DNA from: Roseibium album
Lineage (GTDB): Bacteria > Pseudomonadota > Alphaproteobacteria > Rhizobiales > Stappiaceae
Length of the DNA stretch: 64,000 nucleotides
Reading direction: 5' to 3'
Assembly (NCBI GenBank): GCA_001404055.1
Contig: CXTY01000040.1
Coordinates: 1 to 64,000 of the forward strand
The notes below the pieces were generated by a model that had not been told where the DNA came from, did not search any database, and was given only the letters and a program-made list of their open reading frames with translations. Position 1 is the stretch's first letter, and every line of letters starts with the position of its first letter. This document shows, one piece after another, positions 50,810-60,025 of this stretch. Both the position numbers and the translations under genes were made by a program.

Positions 50810-51721
50810 TCAGTCTCCCGCCTTCAGATCCAGGGCGCGTTTGTAGACTTCGTTGCGGTCGAGGCCTGTGGCCTTGGCGACCTTCTTGGCGGCTGTACTC
50901 ACTGGCATATCGACAAGCGCCTCAGCCAACAATGCATCCAGATCAGAGGCATCGGCTTCTGGTTTTTCCTCCGGCGGTCCAACCAGAATGACTATTTCAC
51001 CCTTGATAGGCTTATCCGCCATGCGCTCGGCAAGCTCAGGGAGCGTCCCGCGCTCAAAGGTTTCGTAGCGTTTGGTCAATTCACGTGCGACAACGGCTTC
51101 GCGCTCGCCGCCAAAGACGTCTGCCATCAGGTCCAGCGTTGAGCTGGTTCTGTGTGGCGATTCAAAGAAAATCAGCGTAGCAGGCACTCTTGCCAGTTCT
51201 TCAAGGCGCTTGGTTTTCGGTCCGCCTTTTTGTGGCAGGAAACCGGCAAAGAGAATTGTGTCGCTCGGCAATCCGGACCCGACCAGCCCGGCAAGTGGTG
51301 CCGACGCTCCCGGGATGGGGATCACATTGAAGCCTTCGGCCACCACATCGCGGACGAGACGGTAGCCCGGATCAGAAACAAGCGGTGTACCCGCATCAGA
51401 GACCAACGCCACAGCTCTACCGGCTTCAAGCTCGGCGAGGATCTTGGGCCGCTGCTTGTTGGCGTTATGCTCATGATAGGCAAGAAGCGGCGTCTTCAAA
51501 CCGAATTTCTGGGTCAAGGTTGCGGTGACCCGCGTATCTTCACAGGCGATGATGCTGCTGGCGGCCAGGGTTTCCAGAGCCCGAACTGTGATGTCGCCCA
51601 GATTTCCAATGGGCGTTGAGACGATATAGAGCGCCGGCTCCAGATTTGGTGCTGAAAAAGCATGTTCGGAAAGGCTGTAACGGTTCTTGTCCGCAGGCTC
51701 TGAAGGTGAGTCGGTTGCCAA
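50810..51721 (-). CDS. rsmI: 16S rRNA 2'-O-ribose C1402 methyltransferase
   Basis: A 303-residue SAM-dependent methyltransferase. LYIVSTPIGNLGDITVRALETL, CEDTRVTATLTQKFG, LVSDAGTPLVSDPG and FAGFLPQKGG are the classical RsmI stretches. The best start is the TTG at 51721 with AAAGGAG five bases upstream; a start at 51826 would add 35 atypical residues. The product modifies the ribosomal decoding site. It is divergent from the lipoprotein gene at 51921. Confidence 0.92.
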   Translation of the reverse strand: MATDSPSEPADKNRYSLSEHAFSAPNLEPALYIVSTPIGNLGDITVRALETLAASSIIACEDTRVTATLTQKFGLKTPLLAYHEHNANKQRPKILAELEAGRAVALVSDAGTPLVSDPGYRLVRDVVAEGFNVIPIPGASAPLAGLVGSGLPSDTILFAGFLPQKGGPKTKRLEELARVPATLIFFESPHRTSSTLDLMADVFGGEREAVVARELTKRYETFERGTLPELAERMADKPIKGEIVILVGPPEEKPEADASDLDALLAEALVDMPVSTAAKKVAKATGLDRNEVYKRALDLKAGD

Positions 51722-51920
51722 GAAGTCTCCTTTCACACCGGCCAATTGTCGGCGAAATCCTGTACCAGAGATCCAATTCTGCCATTGCGCTACTCGTTGA
51801 CTGCAACCGATGCAAGGTAAATCCACTGTTGATCAGGCGGAATCCCGCTAGATACGCTGCAAAAACTGGACAGATCCACAACGAATACGTAAGTCTTTTC
51901 CGATGTATGGATTGTAAAAT

Positions 51921-53144
51921 ATGGCAAGTGGAATGCGGGGCAAAATCGTGCAACAGCGCAGACGGGCGTTCTTGAAATCAGCACTGGGTGGTGCCAGCAC
52001 CATGTTGCTATCCGGGTGCATGGGATCAACGCTCGGCACGCTGCCAGGCGATCAGATACAACCAGGCGCCCTGCCGCAGACAACAGGCGAAGTCATTGGA
52101 ACTGGTGGTGTCCGTGTCGGGCTGCTGTTGCCTTTGTCCAGCAAGGGAGGCAGCACATCCATTGGAACCGTCTTCAAGAATTCCGCCTCACTGGCACTTC
52201 AGAGTTTTCCCAGCGCAGACGTTCAGCTTCTGGTGAAAGACACCGGCGGGACAGCTGAAGGTGGACGTGCAGCGGCCCAAGCAGCCATTGCAGAAGGCGC
52301 TGAATTGATCCTTGGCCCGGTCTTTTCACCGGCTGTTGCAGGAGCTGCGACAGCTGCAAGGGCAACGGGTGTCCCGGTCATTGCCTTTTCAACGGACACA
52401 TCAGTCGCTGCACGTAGCGTCTACCTGTTGAGCTTCCTGCCCGAAGGCGACGTCAAACGCATCATCGGCTACGCCAACAGCCAACAGAAAAGCTCCTATG
52501 CGGCGCTCATTCCGGACGGGTCTTACGGCGCAGTCGTGGAAGCTGCCTTTCGGCAGGAGGTCGGTCGCGGTGGAAGCCGTATCGCGACGATCCAGCGTTA
52601 CAAGCTGAACGGCTCGGATACGTCCGATCTGGTTGCGAAAACCGGCACGCTGAAATCCGTGATGAACAATATCGACGCGTTGTTTGTGCCTGCTGGTGGC
52701 GGTGTGCCGGCATTGGTTGTGCAGACGCTGGTCAGCCAGAACGCCAACCTCGGCCGGATCAAGTTGCTTGGTTCCGGTCAGTGGGACACGCCGCAGGTAA
52801 AAAACAACCCGGTTCTGGCGGGCGCCTGGTTTGCAGGCCCGGATGACAAGGGTTTTCAGGACTTCGCCCAGCGCTATCAAAGCACCTACGGGTCAGCGCC
52901 ACCACGCAATGCCAGCCTGGTCTATGACGGCGTCACTCTGGCTGCCGGTCTGATCCGCTCTGCCGGACCGCAGCGCTTTCAACAAAGCATCCTGACCAAC
53001 CAGGATGGCTTTATCGGCATTGACGGATTGTTCCGTTTCAAATCCAATGGTCTCAATCAGCGGGGCCTTGCCGTCTACCAGATTTCCGGCCAGGGCACGC
53101 AAGTGATATCACCGGCACCAAGGGATTTCCGGACCGGGTTCTAA
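51921..53144 (+). CDS. Penicillin-binding protein activator lipoprotein (LpoA/LppC-like)
   Basis: A 407-residue lipoprotein. The N-terminus RRRAFLKSALGGASTMLLSGC has a lipobox ending LLSGC (Cys about 33) with twin-Arg flavour. The mature protein has a periplasmic-binding fold: VRVGLLLPLSSKGG, GAELILGPVFSPAV, IAFSTDTSVAA and YDGVTLAAGLI. It matches the proteins encoded beside rsmI/yraN and annotated as activators of penicillin-binding proteins at the outer membrane. It could start at 51921 or 51933. Confidence 0.88.
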   Translation: MASGMRGKIVQQRRRAFLKSALGGASTMLLSGCMGSTLGTLPGDQIQPGALPQTTGEVIGTGGVRVGLLLPLSSKGGSTSIGTVFKNSASLALQSFPSADVQLLVKDTGGTAEGGRAAAQAAIAEGAELILGPVFSPAVAGAATAARATGVPVIAFSTDTSVAARSVYLLSFLPEGDVKRIIGYANSQQKSSYAALIPDGSYGAVVEAAFRQEVGRGGSRIATIQRYKLNGSDTSDLVAKTGTLKSVMNNIDALFVPAGGGVPALVVQTLVSQNANLGRIKLLGSGQWDTPQVKNNPVLAGAWFAGPDDKGFQDFAQRYQSTYGSAPPRNASLVYDGVTLAAGLIRSAGPQRFQQSILTNQDGFIGIDGLFRFKSNGLNQRGLAVYQISGQGTQVISPAPRDFRTGF

Positions 53145-53187
53145 TACTGGTCACGGCAACCGCCACCATCGGGAGTTTGAGCATTTG

Positions 53188-54411
53188 ATGTTGAGCGGCA
53201 AAGAAATTGTGCTGATCATCAGCGGCGGGATCGCCGCCTACAAGTCCCTGGACCTGATCAGGCGGCTGAAAGAACGCGGCGCGCGCGTTATTCCGGTGAT
53301 GACGAATGGTGCGCAGGAATTCATCACGCCCCTTGCCGTTGGAGCACTTGCTGCGGAGAACGTCTTTACTGACCTCTTCGACCGGGAAGCAGAACAGGAT
53401 GTCGGACATATCCGCCTTGCCAGGGATCACGACCTCATCCTAATCGCTCCCACAACTGCCAACCTGATGGCGAAGATGGTGCATGGCATCGCAGACGATC
53501 TTGCAACAGCCGTCCTGCTGGCCACCGATGTGCCAGTGCTCGCAGCACCTGCCATGAACCCGAAGATGTGGCAGAACGAAGCCACACAGCGGAACGTGAA
53601 GACGCTTACGGAACGCGGAATTGCCTTAGTCGGTCCGGCATCCGGTGAAATGGCCGAGCGCGGCGAAACTGGCGTCGGGCGAATGAGCGAACCGCTCGAA
53701 ATAGTGGCAGCTGCTGAAGCCCTGTTTCGAGATCGGGCTGCGCGCAACGGCCAGCTGCCATTGGCAGGCAGGCATGTTCTGATCACGTCGGGGCCAACCC
53801 ACGAGCCAATCGATCCGGTGCGCTATATCGCCAACCGCTCCTCCGGCAAACAGGGCCACGCGCTTGCTGAAGCAGCTTATGCAGCAGGTGCCCGGGTAAC
53901 GCTGGTTTCGGGGCCTGTAGAGTTACCCGATCCTTCGAGTGTCGATGTCGTGCGTGTCGAAACAGCCGCAGAAATGATGAAAGCCGTTGAAACGGGCCTA
54001 CCTGCAGATATTGCCATCATGGCCGCCGCCGTTGCCGACTGGCGCATGGCAACGGAAGGCACTCAGAAAATCAAGAAGGACGGCAGCGGTAAACCACCCG
54101 CGCTGGAAATGAGGGAAAACCCGGACATTCTGTCGACGATCGGTCACCATGTCAGTCTTCGCCCAGAGCTTCTGATCGGCTTTGCCGCCGAAACGCAGGA
54201 CCTGGTTAAAAACGCGCGCGCGAAGCTAGAGCGGAAAAACACCGACTGGATCATTGCCAACGATGTCAGTCCAGCAACCGGGATCATGGGCGGGGATGCC
54301 AATACCATCCGCCTCGTTAGCAAATCCGGTGTGGAGGACTGGCCGCAGATGGACAAGGCTGAAGTTGCCCGGCGCATCATTGCCCGTGCCGCCGAGGCTC
54401 TGAACGGCTGA
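53188..54411 (+). CDS. coaBC: Bifunctional phosphopantothenoylcysteine decarboxylase/phosphopantothenate-cysteine ligase
   Basis: A 407-residue fusion for coenzyme A synthesis. The CoaC flavoprotein half has ISGGIAAYKSLDLIRRL, catalytic His74 (VGHIRLAR) and the PAMN motif (121-124). The CoaB half starts near residue 190 with VLITSGPTHEPIDPVRYIANRSSGKQG and has KIKKDGSGKPP. The reductive Cys of the E. coli-type ACGD motif is not seen; the stretch reads GEMAERGETGVGRM (153-166). The ATG at 53188 is preferred; a TTG three bases earlier is possible. Confidence 0.93.
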   Translation: MLSGKEIVLIISGGIAAYKSLDLIRRLKERGARVIPVMTNGAQEFITPLAVGALAAENVFTDLFDREAEQDVGHIRLARDHDLILIAPTTANLMAKMVHGIADDLATAVLLATDVPVLAAPAMNPKMWQNEATQRNVKTLTERGIALVGPASGEMAERGETGVGRMSEPLEIVAAAEALFRDRAARNGQLPLAGRHVLITSGPTHEPIDPVRYIANRSSGKQGHALAEAAYAAGARVTLVSGPVELPDPSSVDVVRVETAAEMMKAVETGLPADIAIMAAAVADWRMATEGTQKIKKDGSGKPPALEMRENPDILSTIGHHVSLRPELLIGFAAETQDLVKNARAKLERKNTDWIIANDVSPATGIMGGDANTIRLVSKSGVEDWPQMDKAEVARRIIARAAEALNG

Positions 54412-54434
54412 AAGCACTGCTCTTTTGCCACACC

Positions 54435-55223
54435 TTACGCGGCGAACCGGAAATAGCTCATGCTGATTGACCCATATTCATAACTTCGGTGCATGAGGTC
54501 CGCTTTTGTGTCCGGTCCACCGGCACCAAATGCAAAGAACAACGGCAAAAGATGTTCGTCGGTCGGATGGTTTCGGCGGAACTCCGGTCCGGCGTAAAGG
54601 TCCTCAAAATAGTCAATCGCACCGGACTTCAATCCCTGGTCAAGCCAAGCGTCAAAACTTCTGGCCCAATCAGGTGCCTGAGACCCTTGAGGCTGAAATT
54701 CGCGCAAGTTGTGCGTTGTGCTGCCCGACCCAATGATCAGGAGGCCTTTTTCCTTGAGCGGGGCGAGCGTCTGACCAAGAGCGTAGACCGAAGCCGGGGT
54801 GCTGCCATGGGGCAAGGAAAGAGCCATCACGGGAATGTCTGCTTTTGGGAATGCCAGTGACAGGGGAACCCAAGCTCCGTGATCCAGGCCTCTGCGACTT
54901 TCGAGCTTCAGATCATGACCATCGGTTTCAAGCAGGCGTGCGGTTTCATCTACCCATTCCTCATCTGCCGAAGCTGGATAAGAAACCTCGTAGAACTGTG
55001 AAGGGAAGCCACCAAAATCATGATAGGTGCGCAACGGACCGGGTGCGGAGAGCATTAACCCGCGCGTTTCCCAATGCGCCGACAGGATCAGGATCGCTTT
55101 TGGCTCGGGGTTATCAGAAGCATAGGATTTCAGAAACCGGCTGGCCGCAGTGTCCTCAAGCGCCAAGGTCGGTGCACCATGGGCAAAAAACACTGGTGCG
55201 ATGCTGGTTTGAAATTCCGGCAC
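54435..55223 (-). CDS. DODA-type extradiol aromatic ring-opening dioxygenase-like protein
   Basis: A 262-residue class III extradiol dioxygenase-family protein (YgiD group). Candidate metal-binding histidines are in FFAHGAP (start), RGLDHGAWVPL, GSTTHNLREF and DEHLLPLFF. The GTG at 55223 has AAGGA eight bases upstream; the ATG at 55274 further up adds 17 unlike residues. It is convergent with coaBC. Substrate is not evident; DOPA- or caffeate-like catechols are typical. Confidence 0.87.
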   Translation of the reverse strand: MPEFQTSIAPVFFAHGAPTLALEDTAASRFLKSYASDNPEPKAILILSAHWETRGLMLSAPGPLRTYHDFGGFPSQFYEVSYPASADEEWVDETARLLETDGHDLKLESRRGLDHGAWVPLSLAFPKADIPVMALSLPHGSTPASVYALGQTLAPLKEKGLLIIGSGSTTHNLREFQPQGSQAPDWARSFDAWLDQGLKSGAIDYFEDLYAGPEFRRNHPTDEHLLPLFFAFGAGGPDTKADLMHRSYEYGSISMSYFRFAA

Positions 55224-55355
55224 GTGGCATTCCTTCGATTCAATTGTCCCTGAAGCCGAAGATAGCAACTTCAATTCTGCGCATTAGTCCCCTGTTTGGC
55301 GATAAATCGTCCCCATTCTTGCAACAATTTCAAAGTTTTCGCTATGTGTAGGCGC

Positions 55356-55385
55356 AAAACGCCCCTGAAGATAACCTCAGGGGCG
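55356..55385 (-). terminator. Rho-independent terminator after the OmpA-family gene
   Basis: CGCCCCTGA (55360-55368) and TCAGGGGCG (55377-55385) form a perfect 9-bp stem with an 8-base loop. On the minus strand it is followed by T4. It is 45 bp past the OmpA stop. Confidence 0.85.
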
Positions 55386-55429
55386 GCTTGTTATCAGTCC
55401 AGTATATTCGTCTGTTCGAAACGAACGGA

Positions 55430-56011
55430 TTACCGGTAACCGACGTTGATCAGCTGAACGCGGCGGTTGATGGCGGCATCGGGCTTGGCTGGATCACGCA
55501 GTTGCTCTTCGCCCAAACCGACCGCTTCCAGATACTTACCGGGCACCTGGAAAGTAGTCACCAACGCTTCGCGAACCGCCTTTGCGCGTTTTATGGAAAG
55601 TTCAAGATTATAATCACGGGCACCCTTTGCGTCGGTGTGACCTACGATGTAGAAGGTTTGGCCCTGCAAGTACGGTGTGTGAAGAGCGTCGGCGATCAGC
55701 CCCACCGCCTCGTACGATTCCGGACGAATACGTGCTGAATCAAAATCAAAATTGATCTCAATGTTGAATTGACGAAGAGATGCCAGTTTGTCCCAAAGAG
55801 GCAAATTTCCCGGAGAGTTGGCGCCGGGATATTTCGCGATATTTTCAAACGCGGCCTTTTGGAGCGCATCCGCGCTAACATCCACCTTTTGCTGCGCACC
55901 TTGAAGTGAGTTGATTATTTGATTGCGGCTCAGTTTTGACTGCGCAAAAGCACCAGATGCCGAAACAGCAAGGAAAGCGACCGAAATACCGGCCATAAGG
56001 AACTTGTTCAT
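55430..56011 (-). CDS. OmpA-family peptidoglycan-associating protein
   Basis: A 193-residue protein. Signal peptide at 1-23 (ending AFA). The C-terminal OmpA-like domain (about 90-190) has INFDFDSARIRPES, VGHTDAKGARDYNLELSIKRAKAVREAL and AVGLGEEQLRDP, then INRRVQL; Asp and Arg of the peptidoglycan-binding site are kept. The ATG at 56011 is preceded by GGGAG; an upstream start at 56125 would run into the neighbouring gene. It follows the cysteine-repeat gene by 22 bp, suggesting an operon. Confidence 0.9.
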   Translation of the reverse strand: MNKFLMAGISVAFLAVSASGAFAQSKLSRNQIINSLQGAQQKVDVSADALQKAAFENIAKYPGANSPGNLPLWDKLASLRQFNIEINFDFDSARIRPESYEAVGLIADALHTPYLQGQTFYIVGHTDAKGARDYNLELSIKRAKAVREALVTTFQVPGKYLEAVGLGEEQLRDPAKPDAAINRRVQLINVGYR

Positions 56012-56033
56012 TGAAATTCTCCCACAACCGGAT

Positions 56034-56453
56034 TTAGCGGTAGCCTGCCAAATCAATGGCGGTATTGCACTTTTTGCTGACGGATCGCTGTGCTTTGAGC
56101 AAACACCGTAAGACATGACCGGCACCGGCTTTTACGCCTTTGCAAAGTCGTCGCGCTTCGTTTGCACAGACCTTGGGAGCAGCAGCCTGAGCCGCCATCC
56201 TCTCCTGGATAAGAGATGCAACAACCGCCCGGTCCGCATTGCATTTCTGAGATACTTTTGATTGGTTTTGTGTGAGGCACTGACCAATGCCGTTGTTCGC
56301 AAGCGTTGCAGACTTGCAATACTTGTCGATGTCTTTGCCGCAACTTGCCGACAATATTTTGATGGCGTCGGCAAATCCCACGGTCTGTGCGAAAGCAGCT
56401 GGCGCCGTCAACAGTAATAGCCCTGTCGTGAATCCTAAAATCAAACGTCTCAT
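56034..56453 (-). CDS. Exported cysteine-repeat protein (Cys_rich_FGFR/GLG1-like)
   Basis: A 139-residue exported protein. Signal peptide at 1-22 (ending AFA). The mature part holds two copies of one unit with identical spacing: Cys38-46-59-71 and Cys96-104-117-129, that is C-x7-C-x12-C-x11-C twice. CGKDIDKYCK and CANEARRLCKG open the units. The pattern resembles the eukaryotic-type cysteine-rich GLG1 repeat found in some bacteria; disulfides within each unit are likely in the periplasm. It precedes the OmpA-family gene. Confidence 0.82.
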   Translation of the reverse strand: MRRLILGFTTGLLLLTAPAAFAQTVGFADAIKILSASCGKDIDKYCKSATLANNGIGQCLTQNQSKVSQKCNADRAVVASLIQERMAAQAAAPKVCANEARRLCKGVKAGAGHVLRCLLKAQRSVSKKCNTAIDLAGYR

Positions 56454-56642
56454 GTTGTAAATCTCCCAAACCGGGTCACCGACCCAGACAACATTACGAT
56501 ACGGCAGAGTGTTTCAGGAGATTGCAACGACTTCAAGTAGGCTGCTGATTATTCTGCCAAATATACGACTTGCCGTTCCATTCTTGACATAGGTTGCCGA
56601 ATATCGTCACTCGCGAGTGACAAATCAGCCAGGATCCCCTCA

Positions 56643-57092
56643 ATGCACGTCACTTTGGAATTCAAACGCCTCGACCACGGCAAGGACCTGCCGCTTCCGG
56701 CCTATCAGTCGGAACTGGCTGCCGGACTTGATCTTCTTGCTGCGGTAGACAGCCCGCTGTCGCTTGAGCCTGGAAGCCGCGCAATGGTTCCTACCGGATT
56801 GTCGATGGCATTGCCCGCCGGCTTTGAAGCACAGGTTCGACCCCGTTCGGGTCTTGCTGCGAAATATGGCGTGACCGTCCTGAACACACCCGGCACCATT
56901 GATGCTGACTATAGGGGTGAGGTGAAAGTCATCCTGATCAATCTCGGCGAGGAACCGTTCGAGATCAAACGGGGCGAAAGGATCGCACAAATGATAATCG
57001 CCCCCGTTTTTCAGGCTCAGATCACGGAAGTCAACATTCTGTCCGATACCGAGCGTGGTTCGGGTGGCTTCGGATCAACGGGCCGCAGCTGA
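56643..57092 (+). CDS. dut: Deoxyuridine triphosphatase
   Basis: A 149-residue trimeric dUTPase that cleaves dUTP to dUMP. All five family motifs are in order: AGLDLLAA, PRSGLAAKYGV, GTIDADYRGEVKVILIN, RGERIAQMI and the C-terminal RGSGGFGSTG. It is followed by a HAD phosphatase gene 22 bp downstream. In many alphaproteobacteria dut lies beside coaBC; here three minus-strand genes separate them. Confidence 0.97.
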   Translation: MHVTLEFKRLDHGKDLPLPAYQSELAAGLDLLAAVDSPLSLEPGSRAMVPTGLSMALPAGFEAQVRPRSGLAAKYGVTVLNTPGTIDADYRGEVKVILINLGEEPFEIKRGERIAQMIIAPVFQAQITEVNILSDTERGSGGFGSTGRS

Positions 57093-57114
57093 AATCGCTT
57101 CTCAAGGACCGCGA

Positions 57115-57774
57115 ATGACCCCCAGTCTTGTTATCTTCGATTGTGACGGCGTTCTTGTCGATACGGAACGCATGGTCAATGTAATCATGGCCGAGCTGGT
57201 AACAGAGCTTGGCTTCCCAATGTCCGGACCAGAAAGTCAGCAACGTTTCATGGGCCGCACGCTTGAAAGCGTGAAAGAGATGGTCGAAGTCCTGACCAGT
57301 CGTATTCTGCCTGCCGATTGGCCGGACCAGGTGCGCGAACTGGATCTGAAGGCCTTTGAACATGGGGTTGCGGCAATTCCTGGCGTTGAAAAAGTCATGG
57401 ATGAGTTGGACAGGCTGGATGTTCCTTATTGTGTCGGCTCTTCCGGCAAATATGAAAAAATGCGCGTGACGCTTGGCAGCTCTGGCCTGTTGCCGCGGTT
57501 GGAAGGCAAGCTTTTTTCCGCGCAGGATTGCGAGAAGGGCAAACCCGCGCCGGATGTGTTTTTGCTTGCGGCGAAAACGATGGGATTTCCGCCATCCGAT
57601 TGCGTGGTGATCGAGGACAGTGTTCCAGGCGTCGCCGCGGCCAGGGCCGCCGGCATGAGCGCCTTTGCCTTTGTCGACGACCCATCCTGTGACCGGCAAG
57701 CCATGAAAGAGGCAGGCGGCATTCTCTTTGAACACATGTCCGAACTGCCGGGTCTGCTCTTTTCTAATACTTGA
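57115..57774 (+). CDS. HAD-family phosphatase (beta-phosphoglucomutase-like)
   Basis: A 219-residue HAD hydrolase. Motif I is FDCDGVLVDTERM, motif II is in CVGSSGKYEKM, motif III/IV GKPAPDVFLLAAKTMGFPPSDCVVIEDSVPGV. It should act on a small phosphorylated sugar or nucleotide; proximity to dut is suggestive only. The ATG at 57115 follows AAGGA; an in-frame start at 57055 lies within dut. Confidence 0.9.
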   Translation: MTPSLVIFDCDGVLVDTERMVNVIMAELVTELGFPMSGPESQQRFMGRTLESVKEMVEVLTSRILPADWPDQVRELDLKAFEHGVAAIPGVEKVMDELDRLDVPYCVGSSGKYEKMRVTLGSSGLLPRLEGKLFSAQDCEKGKPAPDVFLLAAKTMGFPPSDCVVIEDSVPGVAAARAAGMSAFAFVDDPSCDRQAMKEAGGILFEHMSELPGLLFSNT

Positions 57775-57916
57775 GATATTCATGGAAAAAGGTTTTACGG
57801 TCGGTGCTTCGATGACATTCTGCGCCCCTTAAAACTTCACAAAAGCCATACTATCTTACCCCTTCATAATAATATTTGCCGGCAACAAGTAGATCCGGCC
57901 AGATTGGGAGACGTTC

Positions 57917-58876
57917 ATGACCATGACGACCAAAGGCCGCGGGAAGATCTATTCTTCCATTACAGATACCATCGGCGATACACCGATCGTGCGGCTGGAC
58001 CGTCTTGCCAAGGCCCATGGCGTGAAGGGCAATCTTCTCGCCAAGCTGGAATTCTTCAATCCGATCTCCAGCGTCAAGGACCGCATCGGCGTGGCCATGA
58101 TCGAGGCCATGGAGGACGATGGCAGGATCGAGCCGGGCAAAACCACGCTTGTGGAACCAACATCCGGCAATACCGGCATCGCGCTTGCCTTTGTTGCGGC
58201 GGCCAAAGGCTACCGGCTAATCCTGGTGATGCCGGAAACCATGTCGGTCGAACGGCGCAAGATGTTCAAAATCCTGGGTGCTGAACTGGAGCTTACAGAA
58301 GGCCCCAAAGGCATGAAGGGCGCGATTGCACGCGCCGAAGAGCTTCTGCGCGATATCGACAATGCTGTAATGCCACAACAGTTCGAGAACCCGGCCAACC
58401 CGGACATTCACCGCAACACCACTGCCGAAGAAATCTGGAATGATACCGACGGCGGTGTGGATGTCTTCGTCTCCGGTATCGGCACCGGCGGCACCATCAC
58501 CGGCGTGTCTCAAGTGCTGAAAGAGCGCAAGCCCGACCTGCATGTGGTCGCCGTTGAACCTGCAGACAGTCCCATTCTTTCCGGTGGCGAGCCTGGACCA
58601 CACAAGATCCAGGGCATCGGCGCAGGCTTCGTGCCTGGCATTCTGGACACGTCCGTTTATGACGAGGTCCAGACCATTGCCAATGAAGATGCCTTTGCGC
58701 TGGCACGCGAAGTTGCAAAAACCGAAGGCGTTCCGGTTGGCATTTCCTCGGGTGCTGCACTCACTGCAGCCATCAGGGTTGGTCAGCGCGACGAAATGGC
58801 AGGCAAGAACATTGTCGTGATCATTCCGTCCTTCGCTGAACGCTACCTGACAACGGCCTTGTTTGAAGGCCTTTAA
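57917..58876 (+). CDS. cysK: Cysteine synthase A (O-acetylserine sulfhydrylase)
   Basis: A 319-residue PLP enzyme that makes cysteine from O-acetylserine and sulfide. PLP lysine is in NPISSVKDRIGVAMIE, the substrate loop TSGNTGIALAFVAA, the phosphate-binding GIGTGGTITG and the late ISSGAALTAA. The start may be 57917 or the ATG at 57923. The 142-bp gap upstream suggests its own promoter. Confidence 0.96.
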   Translation: MTMTTKGRGKIYSSITDTIGDTPIVRLDRLAKAHGVKGNLLAKLEFFNPISSVKDRIGVAMIEAMEDDGRIEPGKTTLVEPTSGNTGIALAFVAAAKGYRLILVMPETMSVERRKMFKILGAELELTEGPKGMKGAIARAEELLRDIDNAVMPQQFENPANPDIHRNTTAEEIWNDTDGGVDVFVSGIGTGGTITGVSQVLKERKPDLHVVAVEPADSPILSGGEPGPHKIQGIGAGFVPGILDTSVYDEVQTIANEDAFALAREVAKTEGVPVGISSGAALTAAIRVGQRDEMAGKNIVVIIPSFAERYLTTALFEGL

Positions 58877-58885
58877 GAATTCACT

Positions 58886-58913
58886 GCCCTGCGATTTTAT
58901 CGAATTGCAGGGC
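58886..58913. terminator. Hairpin between convergent cysK and agmatinase genes
   Basis: GCCCTGC and GCAGGGC (58886-58892, 58907-58913) pair around a 14-base A/T-rich loop with an inner ATT/AAT. It fills most of the 47-bp gap between the two stops, so it can serve both transcripts. No strong T-run. Confidence 0.55.
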
Positions 58914-58923
58914 GGCATTCTTT

Positions 58924-59883
58924 CTAACGTTGCCGGTAGTGGAGCACACGCCCAATCGTGTTCATCAGGATCTGGGCCGCAAGCGTGCTGGTTGACCCGG
59001 TCGGATCATAATCCGGCGCCACTTCAACCAGGTCGATCCCGACAATCTCCCCTCTTTTTGCCAGACCGTCGATCAGCTCCAGAACTTCATAGTAAAGAAA
59101 TCCACCATGGCTGGGCGTTCCCGTGCCTGGGGCTATGGATGGGTCGAATGCGTCGATGTCAATGGTCAGGTAATAGCGTTTGCCTTCCGGGATGCGCGCC
59201 AGCATGCCGTCGATCCCAAGTTTTCGGACATGGCGCACAGACTGTATGTCCGAGCCCATCTGGCGGGCTTGCTCGTAACCGTCTCTAGCCGTTGATGACA
59301 CATTCCGGATACCGATCTGTGTGAGGCCGGTGACATAAGCCTTTTCAGCTGCTCGGCGCATCGGGTTGCCATGGCCATATCGAACACCGTGGCGCTCATC
59401 GACAAAATCAAGATGCGCATCGATTTGCACCACATGGATCGGCGCTTCGCCATCAAAGGCGTTGATGCAGGGAATGTTCACTGAATGGTCACCGCCGAGC
59501 ACAACGGGCAGGGCGCCTGCTTCCAGGATCTTGCGAACCCCGAATTCGATCCTCTTGTGGCTTTCGATCGTATCCGTGTGAACGATATCCGCATCGCCAA
59601 GGTCAACGATCCGCGTTGTCTCCGCCGGCAGATAAGTAACGTCGTCCTCGAAATCATAAGCTCCGGCGTGGCCGAACGAAAACAGTGTCGAAGCTTCGCG
59701 GATCGCGCGTGGTCCCATGCGGGCACCGGACCGCCACTGGGTACCGAAATCAAATGGTGCACCCATGACCGCAACATCGGCGTCAATTGCATTCCAGTCC
59801 TGCTGATACGGATACTTCCCGAACGTGCAAATGCCGACAAAGGGCAGATTGAGCCGCCCGTCCTCGTATCCGTGTGATGACAT
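58924..59883 (-). CDS. speB: Agmatinase/ureohydrolase-family protein
   Basis: A 319-residue arginase-fold enzyme. Manganese ligands are in VVLGGDHSVN, IDAHLDF and TIDIDAFDPSIAPGTG. SpeB cleaves agmatine to putrescine and urea; relatives act on guanidinobutyrate or guanidinopropionate, so the symbol is tentative. It stands as a single gene. Confidence 0.88.
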   Translation of the reverse strand: MSSHGYEDGRLNLPFVGICTFGKYPYQQDWNAIDADVAVMGAPFDFGTQWRSGARMGPRAIREASTLFSFGHAGAYDFEDDVTYLPAETTRIVDLGDADIVHTDTIESHKRIEFGVRKILEAGALPVVLGGDHSVNIPCINAFDGEAPIHVVQIDAHLDFVDERHGVRYGHGNPMRRAAEKAYVTGLTQIGIRNVSSTARDGYEQARQMGSDIQSVRHVRKLGIDGMLARIPEGKRYYLTIDIDAFDPSIAPGTGTPSHGGFLYYEVLELIDGLAKRGEIVGIDLVEVAPDYDPTGSTSTLAAQILMNTIGRVLHYRQR

Positions 59884-60025
59884 ATCAATTCTCCTGCAAA
59901 GTCAGGAGGTAACTAGAACACCAAATTCGGTTCCGGGGAAGATGGTGCATATCGCCAAACCGTCAGCAAATTGCCTTGCAAGCGACCTTTCAGGCAATCA
60001 GGTCAGCTGCTGTTTTCTGACCTGC

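Noticed and set aside
49195..50991. Plus-strand frame of 598 codons over gshB and yraN
   Set aside because: It is the antisense shadow of gshB, yraN and the end of rsmI, all strongly supported; its translation is His/Arg rich and unlike protein.
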